64,000 nt of DNA. It comes from Rheum nobile (lineage: Eukaryota; Streptophyta; Magnoliopsida; Caryophyllales; Polygonaceae). The stretch's first letter is position 1, and every line of letters begins with the position of its first letter. The translations under genes were made by a program, and so were the position numbers. Location of the stretch: the NCBI GenBank assembly GCA_027886185.1, contig WOAB01000093.1:6634001-6698000 (forward strand), in the 5' to 3' direction. Shown here piece by piece: positions 43,716 to 54,523 of this stretch. The notes beneath the pieces are model-generated. The model saw nothing but the letters and a program-made list of their open reading frames with translations, did not search any database and was not told where the DNA came from.

Positions 43716-46522
43716 TTGTCGGAGCTTGGAATATAAGGGCTTCCATTTGTCCCATAAACAAAATGGAGTGCGGAAGTTCCTCAACGAGCATAACATCAAC
43801 TTGTTGGGAATTCTAGAGACTAAGCTTACCACAGCCTTGGTGAGCAAAATGATGCCGAGGAAATTTCATGGATGGGACTACACACACAATTTCAACACTC
43901 ACCGGGCAGGTAGAATTCTTATTCTTTGGGATTCTTGTGTTGTTTCTATTGATGTGGTTGGTTCAAGTGCGCAGCACATTCATTGTCGAGTTACCTCTAA
44001 GGCCTCGGGTGATATGGTCTTTGCAACCTTTGTGTATGGACTCCACTCCTTCACTGCTAGAAGGCCACTATGGGAGGAGCTTGTTGAGTTTGGGCAAAAT
44101 TTCTTCGCTCCATGGATCGTCTTGGGTGATTTCAATAGCATTATGCACTCAGACGAAAGGGTCAATGGAAGAACAGAGGCCACCTTGAGAGAAATCGCAG
44201 ATCTGGCCGAGTGCACCGCAGTCGCTGGGCTTAGTGACATCAGGGCATCTGGGGCCAGGCTTACTTGGTCCAATGGGAGAGTTTGCAGCAAGCTCGACCG
44301 GATAATGATCAACCACGACTGGCTCATTGGAGAACGGCAGTGGAAGGGACACTTCCTGCCTTCGGGGTCACTCTCTGATCACTCTGCTTGCCTTGCTAGA
44401 GTGGTCCAGCCCGGGGCTCTTAAGCGCAAGCCATTTCGGTTCCACAATATGATTGCGGACCATGAGGAGTTTCTCCCAACTGTGAGGAACATCTGGGAGA
44501 CTCAGCATGATGGCTTTAAGCAATTCCAACTTTGCAAGAAGCTTAAGGCTCTTAAGGCGCCGCTCAGAACGCTCAACAAGGAACACTTCTCCCATATTTC
44601 AGCTAGAGCAAAGGCGGCCAATGATGAGCTCAAGACTGCTCAAGAGCAACACCTCGCCGATCCGGCCTATGTGCTTCTCCAAAGGCTTATGCAAGATAGA
44701 AAGGTCGTCCCCAATAGGCTTGCTAGGGCAGAATACTTATTCTATGCTCAACAAGCCAAGTCCACCTTCACCCTGCAATCTGACAAGTGCACCAAGTTCT
44801 TCCACGGCCTTGTCAGAAGGCGGACCAAGAGGAATCATATTGCTAGAGTGGAGAAGGATGACAGGTCATATACCAACTCCGAGCAAGGGGTTGCCTCTGA
44901 GTTTGTGAGTTTCTACAAGGGCCTTCTTGGAAGTCAGATGGCCACTTCTCAGGTTGATCCATCGGTCTTCCTTAAAGGCGCCGGGATCCTTCCAGCCCAA
45001 AGTGAGGAGCTCATCCGGCCTATCACTAATAAAGAGATCAAGGAGGCTCTTTGGGCGATTGGTGATGATAAGTCCCCAGGTCCAGACGGCTTCTCAGCAA
45101 AGTTTTCCAAGAGCTCCTGGAGCATCGTTGGCAAGCTTGTGTGTGAGAGCGTCCAAGAATTCTTTGCCTCTAGCACCCTCCTCAAGCAAGTTAACCATAC
45201 GGCAATCTCTCTCATTCCAAAGTCAGATTTTGCGTCTAAAGTGGGTGACTTTAGGCCAATATCCTGCTGCAATGTTGTCTACAAGATTGTCTCCAAGGTG
45301 ATTGCATCGAGACTTGGACCGCTTATGAGCACCCTTGTGGACAAGACACAAGCTGCCTTCATTAAGGGCAGAAGTCTTGGTGACAACATCCATCTTGTCC
45401 AAGAGCTCCTCAGGAAGTACAACTAGAAACGGACGTCTCCAAAATGCATGCTCAAAGTAGACATCCGCAAGGCGTTCGACACTGTCTCTTGGGACTTTGT
45501 TCATGAAGTGCTCAAGGGACTCCTCTTCCCGCCTCCCTTCATTGATTGGATTATGGAGGCCATCACCACCACTTCTTTTTCGGTGGCGATCAATGGCCAG
45601 TTTCATGGGCTCTTCAGTGGGGCTAAGGGACTATGTCAAGGTGCTCTTCTTTCTCATTTGGTGTTTGTTTTCTGCATCGAGTACTTGTCTAGGCTGCTCT
45701 GTAAGGCAACTACCGGTACAGCCTATAATTTCCATCCTCAATGTGGGCCTCTCAAGATCACACATTTGGCCTTTGCGGATGACATTATTCTTATGGCCAG
45801 AGCAGACCCTTCGTCAGTCAAGGTACTACTCGACACACTCTCCACCTTCTCTAGTTGTTTCGGATTGACATTCAGCGAGCAGAAATCTAGTATCTACATT
45901 GTCGGTGCCAGTGAGATTGATAAGAGGGAGATCCTAGGTGCCACTGGCTTTCCCACTGGCTCGTTCCCTTTCCGGTACCTAGGAATCCCAATTGAAGCCC
46001 CTAAGCTATTTGTCCGACACTACGCGCCCTTGATTGAGAAAGTCAGCGGCAAGATCAGAGCCTGGTCTAGGTCGTCTCTCCCCTACGCAGGCAAAGTTGA
46101 GCTTATTCGATCAGTCCTTCAAGGTACGGTTGGTTTTTGGTTATCCATTGCACCCATACACAAGGGGGTCATGGGGTCTGTTGTCCAATTGTGTCGTAAG
46201 TTCCTTTGGAACTCCGCAAGGGTTGCTTGGGATGATGTTTGTGTGCCCAAGGACAAGGGGGGTCTCAGGCTCAAAAACTTGCATCACTAGCACTTGGCCT
46301 TTATGACAAAGACTGTTTGGGACATCCATTGCAGGAAGGATTGTCTTTGGGTCAGTTGGCTTCACCATGAGTTCTTACAAGCATCTGACTTCTGGCATTG
46401 GACGGCACGCAAAAGAGAATATCATCTTGTTAAGCGGATCATCCACACAAGGAACCAGATCATCCTTAAAGAGGGATCAATTACTGGGGCAATCACCAAG
46501 CTCAACTCATTAGAGAACCAGG

Positions 46523-46527
46523 GCATC
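46523..46527. repeat. Target-site duplication GCATC, left
   Basis: GCATC before TGTAACACCCCC of the solo LTR; repeated at 49060-49064. Confidence 0.9.
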
Positions 46528-49059
46528 TGTAACACCCCCAAATTTAACACCATTTGAAAGCGCTATTGCCGATGACCCCGGACGTAAACCCCGAAGTCAC
46601 CCCAGGCTTTTCCGACGTCATAACTGACTTAAAACATAGTTACAATACTAAAATCATAACTTTTATTAAATCACATGGTCGCGGAATTACACGATTTCAA
46701 AAACGACCCAATAATCAGAAATACAACAGCGAAAGTCTTTAACAAAATACAAAATAGCACAGCGGAAATCTTTTAAACAAAAAGCGACAAAACACTTGTC
46801 GAAAACAAAACACCCTCCATTCTCATAGTCGTTCTAGCCTTCACGGATCTTCAACACACCTGATGTGCCGAATCGAACGGATGACACCAGCCAACCATGC
46901 AAGGAATATAACGGTTGGTTAGTTTACATGAATAGACTAGCAAGGGTACAAAGCAGAGTGGTTCGAAGCAGTCGTATTAGGTTAGACTCATCGTCCCTCG
47001 AATAATAACCGAGTACGCTAGTCAACCATCATACTCCTACTAGAATATCAAAAGGTATGCATAAGAGAAGATTCTGGAGACCAAGTCTCACAGCAATCAA
47101 TCCCAAAAAGAAGACTCCAAAATGAAATGAGCCTTATAGGAAACATGATAACAAATGTTGGAAAACATAACCAAACACACACAACCACATCACACAAGTA
47201 TCGCATACGAGCGATCTACAACTAAGACGAGCTTTTCCTAGCTGCTCTAGCGCCTAGCTGCACTACTCGCCAAACATTTTAAATAAGTGCTTACTCATAC
47301 GGCACTTTATATTATGGTCAAGGCATTTTAATTATGTGCGTTATTCATTGCACGTATCTTATTAAATGTCATCACACACACACATCACGTTAAGCTTTTA
47401 ACATACATGTCCCGCCACTCGCGAAACACATATCGAACCGGGTTGTGACACCTGCAGAGTGCACCACTTCTTACTCCACTCGAGTATAGAAGTCAGTCAA
47501 TGACTTTACAAATTTATTATAAAGAGACGACATGACCTCTCATCCATTGTCCCTACGAATACTCGTTCTGACTAAATAGTCAAACACACAACAATTCATA
47601 TACAAGACCATCACGGTCCAACCTGCACAAACATCTATATCTTTGCCCACCTGGCAGTCATCCTAGATTTAATAATCTAAACACACACACAATAAATCAC
47701 ATCAAAGTCCCTTAAGGTCTTCACCTGCACAAAATCTACAATATACTAGCGTCGGTTCTAGCAAAATATACAACCTAGTATAATATCTTCTTTTTAATCA
47801 CATAATGTTATCAAACAATTCCAACATACTTAACAATCATCCCAAATTAATTAACAACAAAACTATTGATAATTAATTGAAATATGGAATGATGAGCAAG
47901 AGCGAACCGCCACTTGCCTTAGATGCGACAACTTTGAATCAAGCTGAGCAACGTCTAGTTCCTGGATCTGAAACTGGAGCAGATCTTGGATATTAAATCC
48001 CTAAGAAATGGCCCATAACAAGACCCTAAGTTAGATTCAATACACTTATATATGAATCTAAAAGAATACAAGAAGAAATCAAAGGAAACGAGCCAAGCAC
48101 AAAGCCAAACCACAAAACACACAACTCGGACACACATACCGCGATCGCGGCAGGTCGCGGTCGGTCGCGGTTCATCAACAGTGGCAAAGCTTCGACAGCT
48201 TCCATGGTGGGAGAAAAATACCCACCTCGATTCAAGCTTCGTCTTGCATTCGAATTGATCACAAAGCACCTCTAAGCTTCACCTAACACCTTGGCAACCT
48301 TCTCCAACCCACGAAGCCTCTCGATTCAAGCCCAAAACCGAGCTCACAGCTCGTGCATCAATGGCGAAATAGGGGAAAACAGAGGAGAAAGAGAGAAGAA
48401 GAAGAGAAGAAGAAGAGAGAAAGAAAGGGTTCGGTCTTCTCCTCCTTTTATAGAACAAATCCGACCACCTCCAAGGGGACAAGGGGACAAAGGCGAAGGG
48501 CCACTTGGCCTGCCCAAAAAAAATATCCCAACCGAGCCACTTGTGCGAGGAAGACGACCGCCTCTATCATTGGCATTACCGCGATCGCGTCCGGTCGCGG
48601 TGAGTCGCGGTTTTAAGCCAACTTCGCTAATACTTATCCGAACTTGGTTTGGATTAATTTCTTAACTCCGGGTTAAATATATTCGTGCATCATCTAGCAC
48701 AAACATCTCAAGCAATCACCTCGCATAATTACCGTGCACAAATATCTTATATAAATACCGTGCACAAATATCTTATATAAATATCTTGTACAAATACTTT
48801 ACATAATTATCCTGCATATATTTGTGACACTCCAGGCCAAACTAACACAGCTACCAAGCCACCACCCATCTTACATGATGCCGATGCCGGTACTGGTGCC
48901 CGCCTGAGTCCACAATTATCCTACACGAATATCTTTTATAAATATTTTACAACAATATCTTATATAATTATTTTGCAACGATATCTCATACAATTATTTT
49001 GCAACAATACTCATACGAGTAAAGCTCAAAAATACCCTTAAAAATTACGGGGTGTTACA
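46528..49059 (-). mobile_element. Solo LTR, related to the 30.6-38.7 kb Ty3/gypsy LTR (2532 bp)
   Basis: Bounded by TGTAACACCCCC and GGGGTGTTACA with a perfect 5-bp duplication (GCATC) and no internal coding region, so it is a solo LTR from recombination between two LTRs. Shares blocks with the Ty3/gypsy LTR in the same orientation: GATGTGCCGAATCGAACGG, GTGGTTCGAAG, and the AATTAATTAACAA region. Much of the rest has diverged. AT-rich tandem stretches (GTGCACAAATATCTTATATA) occur near 48740-48790. GC-rich CCGCGATCGCGG clusters lie at 48139-48172 and 48579-48612. Confidence 0.93.
48444..48453 (-). promoter_or_regulatory. Solo LTR TATA-like box
   Basis: CTATAAAAGG on the minus strand, in the same relative place as in the Ty3/gypsy LTRs and between the two GC-rich clusters. 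Confidence 0.5.
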
Positions 49060-49064
49060 GCATC
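49060..49064. repeat. Target-site duplication GCATC, right
   Basis: Matches 46523-46527; LINE B2 ORF2 continues from here. Confidence 0.9.
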
Positions 49065-49601
49065 ATCAACATCGGTGCTGCCTATGACATATTTAGGCGG
49101 ACTAACATGAAAGTCACCTTGTGCAAAGTGGTATGGGAGCTGGGCATCACTCCTAAGCACGCCTTCATCCTTTGGTTGGCCATCAAAAGATCCCTCCCAA
49201 CGAAGGATAGACTTGGCTTCTTACAGCTAGACCCGGCTTGTTCACTTTGTTCGGCTGGGAGCGAAACAACGAATCATATGTTCTTTGATTGCTGTTTTAG
49301 CAAGGAAGTTTGGGCTCAGATCAAGCAATGGGTCAAGATTGATGTGAACATAAGCATCCTAAATGAGGCCTTCACGTGGCTCCAACGCAACAACCGTGCC
49401 CCTAAGCATAAAAGGAAAAGCAAGTGCATCGCCTTTACAGCAATAGTCTACTTTCTATGGAAAGCAAGGAACCTGAAGATCTTTGAGGGAAGCGATCTCA
49501 CCATTGACAGCATCGTCCACAAGATCAAGACTAGCGTGTACAAGATCATCCTTTCTTTGTACCCGCAAATGCTCTCCCCAAGTGGGCTTATTGATATCTA
49601 G

Positions 49602-49751
49602 ATTTGTTTGCCACTCGCCTGTGAGTTGGTAAGGAACTTAGCAAGCTTGCTTGCATTGTTGTAAGCCCTTGGGCAAAGTTTTGCAGGAGGTATATGTCTA
49701 ATATACCTCCTAACTTTTTCAATGATAGTTTACATTTCATCAAAAAAAGAA
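49602..49751 (+). other. LINE B2 3' UTR with 11-bp stem-loop
   Basis: A perfect 11-bp hairpin at 49685-49711, AGGAGGTATAT-GTCTA-ATATACCTCCT, lies about 35 bases before the A-rich tail (49742-49751). Loop sequence is identical to B1. Confidence 0.8.
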
Positions 49752-49763
49752 AGAGCTCTCAGT
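49752..49763 (+). repeat. Junction 12-mer AGAGCTCTCAGT (B2/B3 joint)
   Basis: Perfect copy after the B2 tail, followed by CAGTCAAAAAACGCTCC of the B3 leader, as at the B1 start. Confidence 0.87.
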
Positions 49764-50432
49764 CAGTCAAAAAACGCTCCTAAAAGAGAGAAACTCCCAA
49801 GAAAGCTAGTGAGAGAAACCCATTTCCTCCTCAACCGCCGGCCATGAAGCGCGCTACTGCCACCCCGCCGATGCTCTGTTTTCTTGCCCCGCCTCCCACC
49901 GTGCTCTAGGCCTCCTCATCCCTTGCTTCATTCTTTTTCTGGTGTATTTCCCATCTTTTTTCAGCTCTTTTCTTTCGCAATCAAGCCTCTCTTCCATAGC
50001 TTTCTCTTTGATTGTTGGCCCCTCATGGCTTAGCCTGGTTTCTTAGCACATTCCCTCTTGCTCCCACATTGTTTCCCCATAAAAAAAATTGTACTTTCCC
50101 TTCCGTCTACCATATTGGCACTCATGGGTTCAACTTGAGCTCTTGAGTTCATCATGTGTTCTTGAGTTCAAGACTTGGCATTCATCCTCCTTTCCCTTCA
50201 TCTCCATGTTTCAATCCTTTCTTCCCACAAAATTAGCCTTAATCTGTGTTCCTTTCCTTTTTCCCCTTCTTTTTAGCCTGATGCAGCTAGTCCAGGCTTG
50301 CCAGCTTTCCCCCATTTCTGGCAACTGCTAGGCTGCAACCAACTGCTCTTAGGTATGCCCTTTTTCCCCTTTGGTGTTTTTTTTTACCCCAGCTTTCCAT
50401 GGTGTTAGCCTGCTTTCTTTTGACTTTTTGAA
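49764..50432 (+). promoter_or_regulatory. LINE B3 5' UTR
   Basis: 669 non-coding bases, pyrimidine-rich; the first ~45 match B1 and B2, the rest has diverged. No individual promoter element recognised. Confidence 0.5.
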
Positions 50433-50966
50433 ATGGGAAAGAAGTCAAAGCTAGCCTTCCATCCCAAAACCACTCATCCTATACCAGATACCATCTCCCA
50501 CCAAACCATAAACACATTTGGCCAGCCTATTGCGCCTTGTGTCGCAGTCAAGGCTGCGGCCTCCAATGGCCTCGGCTCCTCCTCTGCCTCAAGCGCCTCA
50601 GACACAACCAAAGGCCATCTTCTTGCCGCCTCAGTTGATAGCAAATCTACTAGCCAGCCCATTGTCTTGATGGGTGAACCAAGACAGTCTAATAAGGCAA
50701 GCGCACCAGGCGTCCCCGCCGCTCCTGGTGCCCCCATCGCCCTAGGCGCCCCTGCCGCTCCTGGTGCCCCCAAGGCTTCAGGCGCCCCCAGGCCCAAGCC
50801 GTATTGGGTCAACTTATTCAAAGACAATCGCAACGGGTTCAAGCTCGGTTCGGGAATTAAGTTTATTGCCAGCGACGGTGACTTTGTTGATGTCTTGGAT
50901 CATCAAATCTTATCTGTAAAGGAAGCATGGGGCCACACCCTTATTGGGTACTTTGCGGAAAATCTC
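50433..50966 (+). pseudogene. LINE B3 ORF1, N-terminal fragment
   Basis: Starts MGKKSKLAFHPKTTHPIP. An Ala/Pro/Gly repeat built on the unit APGAP spans about nt 50699-50798. It then matches B1 and B2 (NLFKDNRNGFKLGSG ... FVDVLDHQIL ... WGHTLIGYF) and leaves LINE homology at about 50955-50966, where CGGAAAAT is common to LINE and the gag sequence that follows. The ORF1 middle is missing. Confidence 0.85.
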
Positions 50967-52140
50967 ATGAGCCGTGTGTGCACACTTTTGTAGGTTCCTA
51001 ATGTTGAGCACGCAAAGTTGGTCATGAATAGGTGCATGCAGGCCGCGAAGATACATACTCCGAAAATCCTCATCGGAATGGTAGATACCCGCCTTGTGTG
51101 GAAGTTCTTCAAGCTCGACATAGAAATCAAGGGGGAACGGTTTCCTTGGGACGCAAGTTGTATCCTGAGGCACATCTCAGATTTGAAGTCCTCGGGAACA
51201 TACTTCATCCTCATTAAATGGATGAGGTGACGCCAAGTGGCTATAAGGGGATCACCACGGCGGTCTCGGTCAGTCCTGAACCGGTGCCGCCATGCACGCG
51301 CGGCGCCCTCAAAATGCAACATCACGACTTCAACTTTGTCCTCCTCGGGATGGTGATAATAAGCCAACACATACTCCGCGGACTGCTGCCAATCAAGGAA
51401 CTTAATTGGATCATAATCACCATAAAAGAGAGGAACTTTTACCTTGATGTCTCGGCGTTGGGTGCCTTGATGTTGCGGGCTTGGACGACATTGGTCATAC
51501 GGACGTCGATGCTCGGTGTTGTAGCGCAGTGTCTATATTCCATCTGTCATTCTGCCTTATAAGCTTCGTCATCATCAAAGATGTCCCGGTCATCATCTGA
51601 GGCGGAATCACGGTGGTCATCAACGTCAGACTCGGGATAGTCATACCGGGTTTGGCGTTGTCCTCTTTGTCGACGATCCATAGTGTTGACATAAGGGAAT
51701 GGATCCTTTGAAACACGAACGTTGCGTCTTGAGCGAGTGCCATCCGAATAGTCCGCGTCATGGATAGCATCATATCGATCACGGGGATCAACGTGTCGAG
51801 AGGTGGGATATCCTTCAATTTGGGAACGAAGGCGATCATGTAGTGTAGACGTGACTGCCTTGCCTTTGCGACCACGTGGCTGATGTGAAGTGGCAGTGGG
51901 GTTCACCATGGGATCCTCCAAAGGCAGGTGCATGTCACTAACAAGACGGAGTAGGCGTGCAACCTCGACGTCACGGTCGGCCAAGGCGCGGTCCTTCTCG
52001 TCATTGGCGGCATGGGCGGCCTCCAATTCACGATGAATGTCGTGTATAGGGTCGAAACTGCGACGTCCGGACGAGCGGGTTCGACTCGTAGTAGGGATGT
52101 CCATCGTACCTATACGAAGCATGCAAATCACAAGGATCAA
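50967..52140 (-). pseudogene. Ty3/gypsy gag, truncated and frameshifted
   Basis: Starts near 52140 with a short leader peptide, then a charged coiled-coil-like stretch (HRELEAAHAANDEKDRALADRD segments). The frame stops at 51547; capsid-like sequence continues in two other frames: VPLFYGDYDPIKFLDWQQS, LAYYHHPEEDKVEVVMLHFE, ARAWRHRFRTDRDR, then HSDEDFRSMYLRGLH. This is Retrotrans_gag core sequence. It ends at the LINE B3 junction with no zinc knuckle or pol. Confidence 0.78.
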
Positions 52141-52969
52141 AATGCACCAAGCAAAAGAACAAGTTCAAACCAAGTCCTTGTCTCAAAAGTGAACCAAGAA
52201 ATTTTCCGCAAGGCGTACTAACTTGGTTGCTCGTGAGGAGGGAGAGGCTTGAACGGAAAGCAATAAGAGAAGGAGAAGTAGCAAAATCAAGTCCAAACAA
52301 CAATCAATATCCCCACAAGTTCAAGTATGATCAAATTCAAGTTTCTATGAGTTACTCACAAGAGAGTTGCAAGAAAGCTTTCCTTTGATTTTAAGTTGCT
52401 TTAGACATGAGAGGTAAGAAAATGGAGTGTAGGACCGTAGTGAGGGATTTCCCTTGGCTTTATTTGTAGGCTTCCGTCTTCCAAGTTTCTTGTTTGAGGA
52501 AGGTATTTTTTTATTTTCGGCCTACACCTTTTTTTTGCGAGAAAGAAGCACAAGAGTAAAGTGCAAGAGATAAGAAGAGATAGACTTATGCAACCTAGAA
52601 GTAAATAAAATCAAACAACTAGTCAAGTAATTAACCCTAAGATAAAGCAAGAAAAAAATCACAAAATAAACAAGGGAATAAGATATGCAAATAAGGAAAC
52701 AAGATAAAGCTACTTATGGTTATTAGCAAATTAAGATAAGGAAGGTTGAAAAGTCAAAGATTAATCTTACTTGAAGACTAATCAAAACCCTGGGGCAGCC
52801 GTGTATGGGAAAGGATGGTGGCGGAAGGAGGGGTGGCGGTAGGGTGGGTTTCACGGCGGCGGTGGGTGGTTTCGGCGGCGAGGTGGTTGGGCAGATTTTT
52901 TTTTTTGGTTTTTAAAGCGGAAAAAATTCAAGGAACACTTAAAAGAGAAGAAGAAACTTAGCTTGTACT
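52141..52969 (-). other. Leader of the truncated Ty3/gypsy element
   Basis: About 830 bases between gag and primer site. AT-rich, with a G-rich stretch on the plus strand at 52800-52890 (GGCGGCGGTGGGTGG). I see no coding region. Confidence 0.5.
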
Positions 52970-52983
52970 GGCTCTGACGCCAA
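52970..52983 (-). promoter_or_regulatory. Degenerate primer binding site
   Basis: On the minus strand TTGGCGTCAGAGCC, matching the tRNA-iMet site TTGGTATCAGAGCC except for two bases, directly after an LTR end (GTTCGCATCA). Confidence 0.65.
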
Positions 52984-53097
52984 TTGATGCGAACGACCCT
53001 CGAAAACGCCATTGCAAGATAGGACCTTTAACGTTGAACAAGCCTTCCTTCGTCTCTTCTACTTGCCAAGGAGATGGCTTCTTCTAAGGCTAAAGAG

Positions 53098-53102
53098 ATA
53101 GC
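53098..53102. repeat. Target-site duplication ATAGC, left
   Basis: ATAGC before TGATAAGCAC of the gag-pro element; repeated at 59187-59191. Confidence 0.92.
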
Positions 53103-54438
53103 TGATAAGCACTACTTTGTAGGGCTTAACTAAGAGTTATTAGAGGGTTTTATTGGTGCCATTCGGGTAGATTTAGACACATTCTTGTGCATGGCGTTTG
53201 GAGGCAAAGTTTTGGTGTTTTGGAGATGTTTTGAGCCTACTTGAAGATTGTTGGAGACATTGAGTAAGGAGCAGCCAAGAGAAGGCCTATAGAAGAGTAG
53301 AAGTGAAGATTACAGACGCAGAAGGTCAAGCATTAACCGCGACCGCGGGCAAGGGTGCCACGATCGCGGTTCCTCGGGCAAGTCGAGAGTTTTCCGCAGG
53401 GGCGGAGGAATGTGAAGAGCGCGGAGCCACAAGAGGCCGCGATCGTGGTAAATGGGCCGCGATCGCGGGTCGTCGACGCTGGAAGTTCTAACTTTTCCCG
53501 AGTCTATCTTTTCTAATTTATTTTCTTATTTTTGCATTTTATTTCGTTTCTTTTCTTATTGGGCTAGGTCATTTGTTAGAGGCCCTATATATACTCTCTT
53601 TAGCATTAGGTTAAAAAGGAGTTTTTTCCAAGTTCTAGTTTTTTGCAATTTCAATTCATCGTTGCCACTTTTCATACCTTTGGAGTTCATCATGTTTATG
53701 AGGAGCTAAGCCTCTTTTGCTTAGTCCGGTAATGGAAGCATAAGTTTATTCATCTGGTTGTGAGGTTTTGTTCCTATCTATCTTATCCTATTGAGTTATA
53801 TCTTTTCTCTTGAGCAAATTCTTATTTGGATGTTTGTTGGTTTATCTATATTGATCACCTAGGTTTATTGCTTTCATTCATATTGCTAATACTAGAGAAC
53901 TGTTGGGCTAACGTTCTAGTTCGAGTAGCGAGCATAGATTCTTATCTGCCACTGTGGAATTTATCTATGTAGGGAATTGATTACATGTTGAATGCTTCTG
54001 GTTGAGGTGTTATGTGTATCCTGGTTAATTCTTATGTTCATTGCTGCCTTTGGGTTGAATCACTAGTGGTTCTAGGGTTATTCATTGGTAAGGGTTCTTA
54101 GGGATGGTTTCCCTATTAATCTACACAAGATCAGGACAGGAATAACCGAATAGGAAGATAGGGCATAATCAAGGAACAACCTTTGAATGACTTATGTGGA
54201 CATTGCTTGGCTAAGTGTTTTCTCTCTTTGATATTTTCATCATATACTTTGCTGTGTTTGACTTAATTGTGACCAACCAACCTACAACTCCCCCTTCTTG
54301 TTACTATTGCATGCGAACAACACATAGATTAATCCCTTCCTCTCTGTGGATTCGACCCCTGCTTACCCTAACTACTTGTTTAGGTTTTGCTAGGATTTTA
54401 TTTGATTGATTAGGTGATACGACTTAAACCTGCTATCA
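53103..54438 (+). repeat. 5' LTR of the gag-pro element
   Basis: 1336 bases. Contains four CCGCGATCGCGG-type motifs (53335-53347, 53359-53370, 53437-53448, 53457-53469) just upstream of the TATA-like box. A 62-codon open frame across them is not regarded as a gene. Confidence 0.95.
53585..53596 (+). promoter_or_regulatory. 5' LTR TATA-like box
   Basis: CTATATATACTC, about 120 bases after the last GC-rich motif; present identically at 58333-58344 in the other LTR. Confidence 0.65.
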
Positions 54439-54441
54439 AAT

Positions 54442-54459
54442 TGGCACCGTTGCCGGGGA
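54442..54459 (+). promoter_or_regulatory. Primer binding site, tRNA-Asp type
   Basis: TGGCACCGTTGCCGGGGA, three bases after the LTR end. It matches the complement of the plant tRNA-Asp 3' end (TGGCGCCGTTGCCGGGGA) with one mismatch; Athila/Tat-lineage elements commonly use this primer. Confidence 0.88.
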
Positions 54460-54523
54460 GGCAAGCGTTGATTTTTTTTTGTGTTTGTCTGTGTGTTGTG
54501 TTCCTTTGGTGTGGACCTATCTT

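Larger units (their letters stand above)
43712..49601 (+). pseudogene. LINE B2 ORF2 endonuclease-RT, frameshift plus nonsense codons, split by solo LTR
   Basis: Starts at the ATGA overlap; a G is missing near 43737 so the rest of the endonuclease (GFHLSHKQNGV ... LVLGDFNSIM ... SDHSACLA type motifs) is read in the next frame. RT motifs: SPGPDGFSAKF, VDIRKAFDTVSWDF, FADD; the QGDPLSP box is decayed to QGALLSH. Nonsense codons at 45424-45426 (Gln) and 46288-46290 (Trp). The frame enters the solo LTR at 46528 and resumes at 49065 (NIGAAYDIFRR), through zf-RVT (CSLC ... HMFFDC) to TAG 49599-49601. Confidence 0.92.
41578..49751 (+). mobile_element. LINE copy B2, split by a solo LTR
   Basis: Leader, ORF1 with three nonsense codons, ORF2 with one frameshift and two nonsense codons, 3' UTR with a strong hairpin and an A7-G-AA tail. 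A solo LTR occupies 46528-49059 in ORF2, flanked by GCATC duplications. Without it the LINE is about 5.6 kb. Confidence 0.92.

Noticed and set aside
53303..53491. 62-codon frame present in both LTRs of the gag-pro element (also 58051-58239)
   Set aside because: LTRs are duplicates of each other, so recurrence is not independent evidence; the frame only reads through GC-rich motifs.
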